DNA from: Embleya sp040629175 | GTDB taxonomy: Bacteria > Actinomycetota > Actinomycetes > Streptomycetales > Streptomycetaceae | NCBI RefSeq assembly: GCF_040629175.1 | Contig: NZ_JBEXUX010000005.1 | Span: forward strand, 62,001-126,000 | DNA length: 64,000 nt | Direction of reading: 5' to 3' | The notes under the pieces: generated by a model | Databases searched by the model: none | Told to the model about the DNA's origin: nothing | The model's input: only the letters and a program-made list of their open reading frames with translations | Translations under genes and position numbers: made by a program | In this document: piece by piece, positions 60,885-64,000 of the stretch | How the letters are laid out: every line of letters begins with the position of its first letter | Numbering within the stretch: position 1 is the first letter of the stretch

Positions 60885-62114
60885 ATGCGTCGGAATGCGA
60901 ACGTCGTGCTCTCCGTGGTGGCCGCCGCCTACGGGTTGTCCTCGATGGGCGACCAGATGGCCATGGTCGTGTTGACCCTGCGATTACACGATCAAGGACG
61001 GTCCGGGGTGGTGATCTCGGCGTTGGTGATCGCGAGCGTGTTGCCGATCGTCGTGGTCGGGCCGTTGGCGGGTCCGTTGTCGGATCGGGCGGAGAGTGGT
61101 CGGCTGGTGGTGACGGTGACCGGGCTCCAGGCGGCGGTGGCGCTCGGGTTGGCGCTCACCACGGACGTCGTGGCCACCATCGTGCTGCTGGCACTGCTGG
61201 GCGCCGGTTTGGCGGTGGTCTCGCCGACGCTTCAGCTCCTGGTACCCGAGATCGTGGGCGACGCGGACACGACCCGAGGGTTCGCGCGCCTGGAGACGTT
61301 TCGCTCGGTCGGCAACGTGGCGGGGCCGGCCCTGGCCGGGGTGCTGGTCGCCGTGGTCGGTGATCGGGCCGTTCTGCTGGGCAACGCGGGGTCCTTCGCG
61401 GTGGTGGCCGCGGTGTTCGTCGTCCTGCGGATCCGCCGCGAGCCGGCCGCCGGCGACGCTCGACTCGGGTGGCTCGGCCAGGTGCGCCAGGGGGTCGGCG
61501 TGCTCGGCGGCGACCGGTTGTTGCGGGTGGCGATCCCGGCGCTGGCGACCGCGATCGTGTTCACCGCGATGCTGAACGTGGCGCGGGTCTTCTTCATCCG
61601 GGACGATCTGGGCGCCTCGGACGCGGGCTACGGGTGGCTGGTCACCGGCCACACCGTCGGCATGCTCCTCGCCGCCGCGTTCCTGGCCGCGCGCATCCCG
61701 TTGGCCTGGCAACCCCGGGTCCTGGCCGGGGCCGGGGCGATGATGGGCGGGGCCCTGTTCGTCAGCGCGACCGTACCGATCCTCGCCGTCTCCTTCGTCG
61801 CCTTCGTCCTGACGGGCGTGGCCAACACCCTCCAGAACCTGGCCATCCGCAACCTGATCCACGCCCGCGTTCCACGGGAAACCCGAGGCCGCGCGTTCGC
61901 CTCCTCCAGCGCGGCCCTCAACGCCGCGAACCTGACCGGCACGGCCCTGGGCGGCCCGACGGCAACCTCCCTCGGCGGCGCGGGCGCCCTGCAACTGGCG
62001 GGCGCCGGCACCCTGTTGGCCTCCCTGGCCGCCGCCCCGGTCCTGTTCCGCCGGCAACCGGCAAAGCCCACCACCCAACCGACCCCACCCGTGCCAAGGC
62101 CCGCCGGCGACTGA
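60885..62114 (+). CDS. MFS exporter with a TTA codon
   Basis: A 409-residue membrane protein with 10-12 TM helices of the DHA/enterobactin-exporter-like MFS type (YGLSSMGDQMAMVVLTLRLH; GPLAGPLSDRAESGRLVVTV; LETFRSVGNVAGPALAGVLV). The substrate is unknown. Codon 34 is TTA (60984-60986, Leu in TLRLHDQ), the only TTA I found in frame in the window; in streptomycetes that makes translation depend on the bldA tRNA and so ties it to late development. ATG 60885 is used, but the ribosome site is weak. Confidence 0.85.
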   Translation: MRRNANVVLSVVAAAYGLSSMGDQMAMVVLTLRLHDQGRSGVVISALVIASVLPIVVVGPLAGPLSDRAESGRLVVTVTGLQAAVALGLALTTDVVATIVLLALLGAGLAVVSPTLQLLVPEIVGDADTTRGFARLETFRSVGNVAGPALAGVLVAVVGDRAVLLGNAGSFAVVAAVFVVLRIRREPAAGDARLGWLGQVRQGVGVLGGDRLLRVAIPALATAIVFTAMLNVARVFFIRDDLGASDAGYGWLVTGHTVGMLLAAAFLAARIPLAWQPRVLAGAGAMMGGALFVSATVPILAVSFVAFVLTGVANTLQNLAIRNLIHARVPRETRGRAFASSSAALNAANLTGTALGGPTATSLGGAGALQLAGAGTLLASLAAAPVLFRRQPAKPTTQPTPPVPRPAGD

Positions 62115-62252
62115 CCCCGGATCCTCAGTCGAGCGTGTACTCGACGGACAACTCGCGACCGACACCGAGAACGTCCGTCGCATACTCGGTCGGGACGCCA
62201 TGCGGAGAAATCCGGTTGTCCGAGGGTTGTGCGCACCGGTACCCATGTGGCC

Positions 62253-62906
62253 ATGAAGTCATCGATTCGCCGTACCCGGCACGCGTTGCCGCGAGGTGAG
62301 GCCGAGGTCTGGGCGCCGGTCGCCGCGCGGTACGGGATACCGCCGTACGGCTGCAAGTACCTGTACACCGCCGGCGTGCTGCGCGAATACATCGCGTCGG
62401 CGGGCTTGTTGGTGACGCAGGGGCAGTACCTCGCCGCCGCGTCGCTGTCGCTCGACGGGGCCGAACTCGTCGGGCGATGCGTCTCGGAGCGCACCGAACA
62501 GGGCGTCACGCAGCGGTTGCGCAATGGGCTGAACCATCTGGAGAACCTGGAGACGGTCGCGGAGGGTGAGTCCGTTCCCGAGTCCGACGCCCTGGTCAAG
62601 CTGCGCGGTTTCACGGCCCACCCCAGCCTCGAACCGCCTGCGGGGTCGGAACTGCAGTTCTCCCACCGGACGTTCGAGTACCTTCTCGACCGCTTGGCGC
62701 TGGCCGTCGACCGCCTGTGGACGGACGCCGATGCGAGCGTCGTGCGCAAGTTCTCCGGCGCGAAGATCGCCCCGATGCGCACGGACGGGGAAAGCCGGTA
62801 CGTCGAAAGTCTGCTCGCGCATCTCGACACGGGGGGCACGCCGGGCACGCGGATCCCATACGAGGAGAGTTGGCGGGTGCACTCCGCGACGGGGGTCGGT
62901 CGCTGA
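62253..62906 (+). CDS. unknown helical protein with Rx4H motif
   Basis: A 217-residue soluble protein that I do not recognise. It has helical character (LLVTQGQYLAAASLSLDGAE; QRLRNGLNHLENLETVAEGE) and the sequence KLRGFTAHPSL, where Arg118 and His123 fit the Rx4-6H pattern of HEPN ribonucleases, although the usual polar residue after Arg is absent. The C-terminal part has MRTDGESRYVESLLAHLDT. ATG 62253 or GTG 62229 can start it. It is alone between an MFS gene and a convergent TetR gene. Confidence 0.55.
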   Translation: MKSSIRRTRHALPRGEAEVWAPVAARYGIPPYGCKYLYTAGVLREYIASAGLLVTQGQYLAAASLSLDGAELVGRCVSERTEQGVTQRLRNGLNHLENLETVAEGESVPESDALVKLRGFTAHPSLEPPAGSELQFSHRTFEYLLDRLALAVDRLWTDADASVVRKFSGAKIAPMRTDGESRYVESLLAHLDTGGTPGTRIPYEESWRVHSATGVGR

Positions 62907-62949
62907 CGCTGCGGATCGCCGGGAGCGGCCGCAGCGCCGGCGGGGCCCG

Positions 62950-63582
62950 TCAGCGATGCTCGGGGCGCGCTGCGGCCCGAGCCGACCGGATCGCACCCGC
63001 GCGGATTCGTTTCGGGCCCAGTTCCGGGAGCAGGGCGGTGACGTGTTCGGCTGCCAGGGGTGCCAGGAGTGTGTGGGCCGTGTGTTCCGGGTCGGGGGTC
63101 GTCGCGTCCAGCAGGATCGTCACGTGGCGGTGCCAGAAGCGGTACGCGCCGATGCGGTAGCGGGCGCCGGGGGAGGCGGTTTCCGACATGCGGATCAGGT
63201 CCAGGTGTTCCAGTAGGTAGTCGAGGTAGGCGTCGACGAACGCGGGGAGGCGTTCCGCCGCCGGGGCTCCCGGGCCCAGGGGTGGCGGGCCGTGCAGGAT
63301 CGCCTCCTGCAAGACCCGCTCCCGGGCGTCCAGGAGCGCCGCGGCCAGGCCGGACTTGTCGCCGAAGCGGCGGAACAGCGTGCCCTTGCCGACTCCGGCC
63401 GCCGTTGCCACCTGGTCCATCGATACCGCTGCGACGCCGTGTTCGGCGAAGAGCCGTGCGGCGGCTTCCAGGACTGCGGCTCGGTTGCGGGCGGCGTCGG
63501 CGCGTTCCTTGGGGGGTGGGGTGCGGAGGAGGTCCAGGGGGATTGCAGAAGCGGACTGCGGTCCGTTAGCGTCTCTTGGCAC
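62950..63582 (-). CDS. TetR-family regulator
   Basis: A 210-residue repressor: HTH (AAVLEAAARLFAEHGVAAVS; MDQVATAAGVGKGTLFRRFG, about 30-75) and a C-terminal domain of the same kind as the TetR at 21979-22590, including GPPPLGPGAPAAERL. GTG 63582 is the only workable start; it lies 6 nt after a palindromic TATAGT -10, so its mRNA is probably leaderless. Faces the rhodanese gene; operators at 63552-63565 and 63586-63599. Confidence 0.87.
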   Translation of the reverse strand: MPRDANGPQSASAIPLDLLRTPPPKERADAARNRAAVLEAAARLFAEHGVAAVSMDQVATAAGVGKGTLFRRFGDKSGLAAALLDARERVLQEAILHGPPPLGPGAPAAERLPAFVDAYLDYLLEHLDLIRMSETASPGARYRIGAYRFWHRHVTILLDATTPDPEHTAHTLLAPLAAEHVTALLPELGPKRIRAGAIRSARAAARPEHR

Positions 63583-63599
63583 AAGCGGACTATAGTCCG
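63552..63599. promoter_or_regulatory. TetR operators and overlapping divergent promoter
   Basis: CGGACTGCGGTCCG (63552-63565, CGGAC/GTCCG arms) and the perfect palindrome CGGACTATAGTCCG (63586-63599). The second includes TATAGT on both strands and so could serve as -10 element in both directions; TTGGCA (63576-63581) is a possible plus-strand -35 for GATTCT (63599-63604). Confidence 0.7.
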
Positions 63600-63625
63600 A
63601 TTCTCTGTGAGGTGGAGGCACCGCC

Positions 63626-63952
63626 ATGACCGCACTCATCACCCGGGACGAACTGCGCGCCGAGATCGCCGCCGGCACCGTGACCGTCGTCGACGCGCTC
63701 GGTGGGGAGTACTGGGCCAAGCAGCACCTGCCCGGCGCGCTCGCCCTGGTCCGGGACGAGGTCGACACCCTCGCCCCGACCCTCCTGCCCGACCGCGACG
63801 CGGCGATCGTCACGTACTGCTCGAACACCGCCTGCCCGAACAGCGGCCAAGTCGCCGACCGGCTGACGCGTCTGGGCTACACCAACATCCGCAAGTACGC
63901 CGAGGGCATCGAGGACTGGACCGCCGCGGGCCTCCCGACCGAATCGGCCTGA
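63626..63952 (+). CDS. rhodanese-domain protein
   Basis: A 108-residue single-domain rhodanese. The catalytic loop is YCSNTACPNSG with the active Cys in the first position of the loop; LPGALALVRDEV and YAEGIEDWTAAGLP are typical of the fold. It transfers sulfane sulfur between thiols, or acts in sulfide/cyanide or electrophile defence. GAGG stands before ATG 63626. The divergent TetR probably represses it. Confidence 0.88.
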   Translation: MTALITRDELRAEIAAGTVTVVDALGGEYWAKQHLPGALALVRDEVDTLAPTLLPDRDAAIVTYCSNTACPNSGQVADRLTRLGYTNIRKYAEGIEDWTAAGLPTESA

Positions 63953-63975
63953 TTCGGGCGGGGCGCGAAGAGGGA

Positions 63976-64000
63976 GGGCCGAGGCGAATCACCTCGGCCC
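63976..64000 (+). terminator. hairpin after rhodanese gene
   Basis: Perfect 9-bp arms GGGCCGAGG (63976-63984) and CCTCGGCCC (63992-64000), loop CGAATCA, at the very end of the window. Confidence 0.6.

Noticed and set aside
62125..62264. 45-codon minus-strand frame (ending GVGRELSVEYTLD)
   Set aside because: It reads like a protein end but overlaps the start of the plus-strand gene and has no ribosome site; perhaps a gene remnant, not enough to call.

Overview
The window is about 64 kb of very high G+C DNA (third codon positions almost all G or C, GTG starts common, short or overlapping gene junctions) from an actinobacterium, most likely a streptomycete or close relative. The pointers are the gene order clpS / DUF2017 / mec / cysO / cysM / murI / MBL hydrolase / rph / rdgB, a Cys-containing HVDLCR-type leader peptide, a two-gene RDD set, a truncated alanyl-tRNA synthetase paralogue, and a single TTA codon in roughly 60 kb of coding sequence. 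Genus-level placement is not possible from what I can see. There is one run of 99 N (8982-9080) inside a tandem repeat, so this is a draft assembly.

Layout. 1-3.3 kb: end of a TPR-like protein, an APH-fold phosphotransferase and a DExH helicase. 3.7-9.3 kb: IclR regulator, a PDZ-less YlbL-like Lon-fold protease, a divergent Lrp/FAD-oxidase pair, an XRE regulator, then a tandem repeat array with the gap. 9.3-16.9 kb: truncated AlaRS paralogue, zinc-ribbon protein, SDR, the NAD-salvage pair pncB-pncA, a decayed M6 protease fragment and two RDD membrane proteins. 17.0-30.1 kb: a block with the same order as the mycobacterial Rv1330-Rv1341 region (NAD salvage, ClpS, AosR-like DUF2017, Mec/CysO/CysM cysteine synthesis, MurI, MBL phosphodiesterase-like, RNase PH, RdgB), interrupted between cysM and murI by about 4.3 kb carrying a TetR/quinone-reductase pair, an imine-reductase-like gene and a frameshifted methyltransferase. 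30.1-34.7 kb: an ABC exporter operon with its two-component system. 34.7-43.6 kb: a PucR-type regulator followed by a YqiJ-like OB-fold membrane protein, a flotillin and a 1600-residue AAA+ ATPase. 43.6-52.6 kb: GNAT, a membrane molybdopterin oxidoreductase, LLM oxidoreductase, secreted ricin-fold protein, GroES-like protein, a cbiMNQO-type Ni/Co importer and a Bcp peroxiredoxin. 52.7-58.2 kb: MFS/amidohydrolase/NCS1 permease catabolic island with a TetR regulator. 58.4-64 kb: tRNA-Leu(UAG), a divergent deaminase-like protein, gnd, a TTA-containing MFS gene, an unknown helical protein and a divergent TetR/rhodanese pair.

How the genes work together. NAD is regenerated by PncA (nicotinamide to nicotinate) and PncB (nicotinate to its mononucleotide). 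Mec, CysO and CysM build cysteine on a ubiquitin-like carrier, with a leader peptide containing two Cys codons upstream of cysO as a probable cysteine sensor and the DUF2017 gene (AosR family) nearby as a probable redox regulator. The importer at 49.3-51.9 kb has a near-consensus Nur (nickel) box over its promoter, favouring nickel. The flotillin operon and the PucR gene in front of it share an 18-bp dyad motif, so I infer one regulatory unit; it is the most promising little-characterised system in the window.

Recurrent regulatory architecture: several promoters lie 6-7 nt from the start codon with no ribosome site (pncB, the cysO leader peptide, the TetR gene at 63.58 kb), indicating leaderless mRNAs. 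Three convergent 3'-3' junctions (5.3, 9.0 and 14.2 kb) carry the same 26/27-bp G+C-rich repeat.
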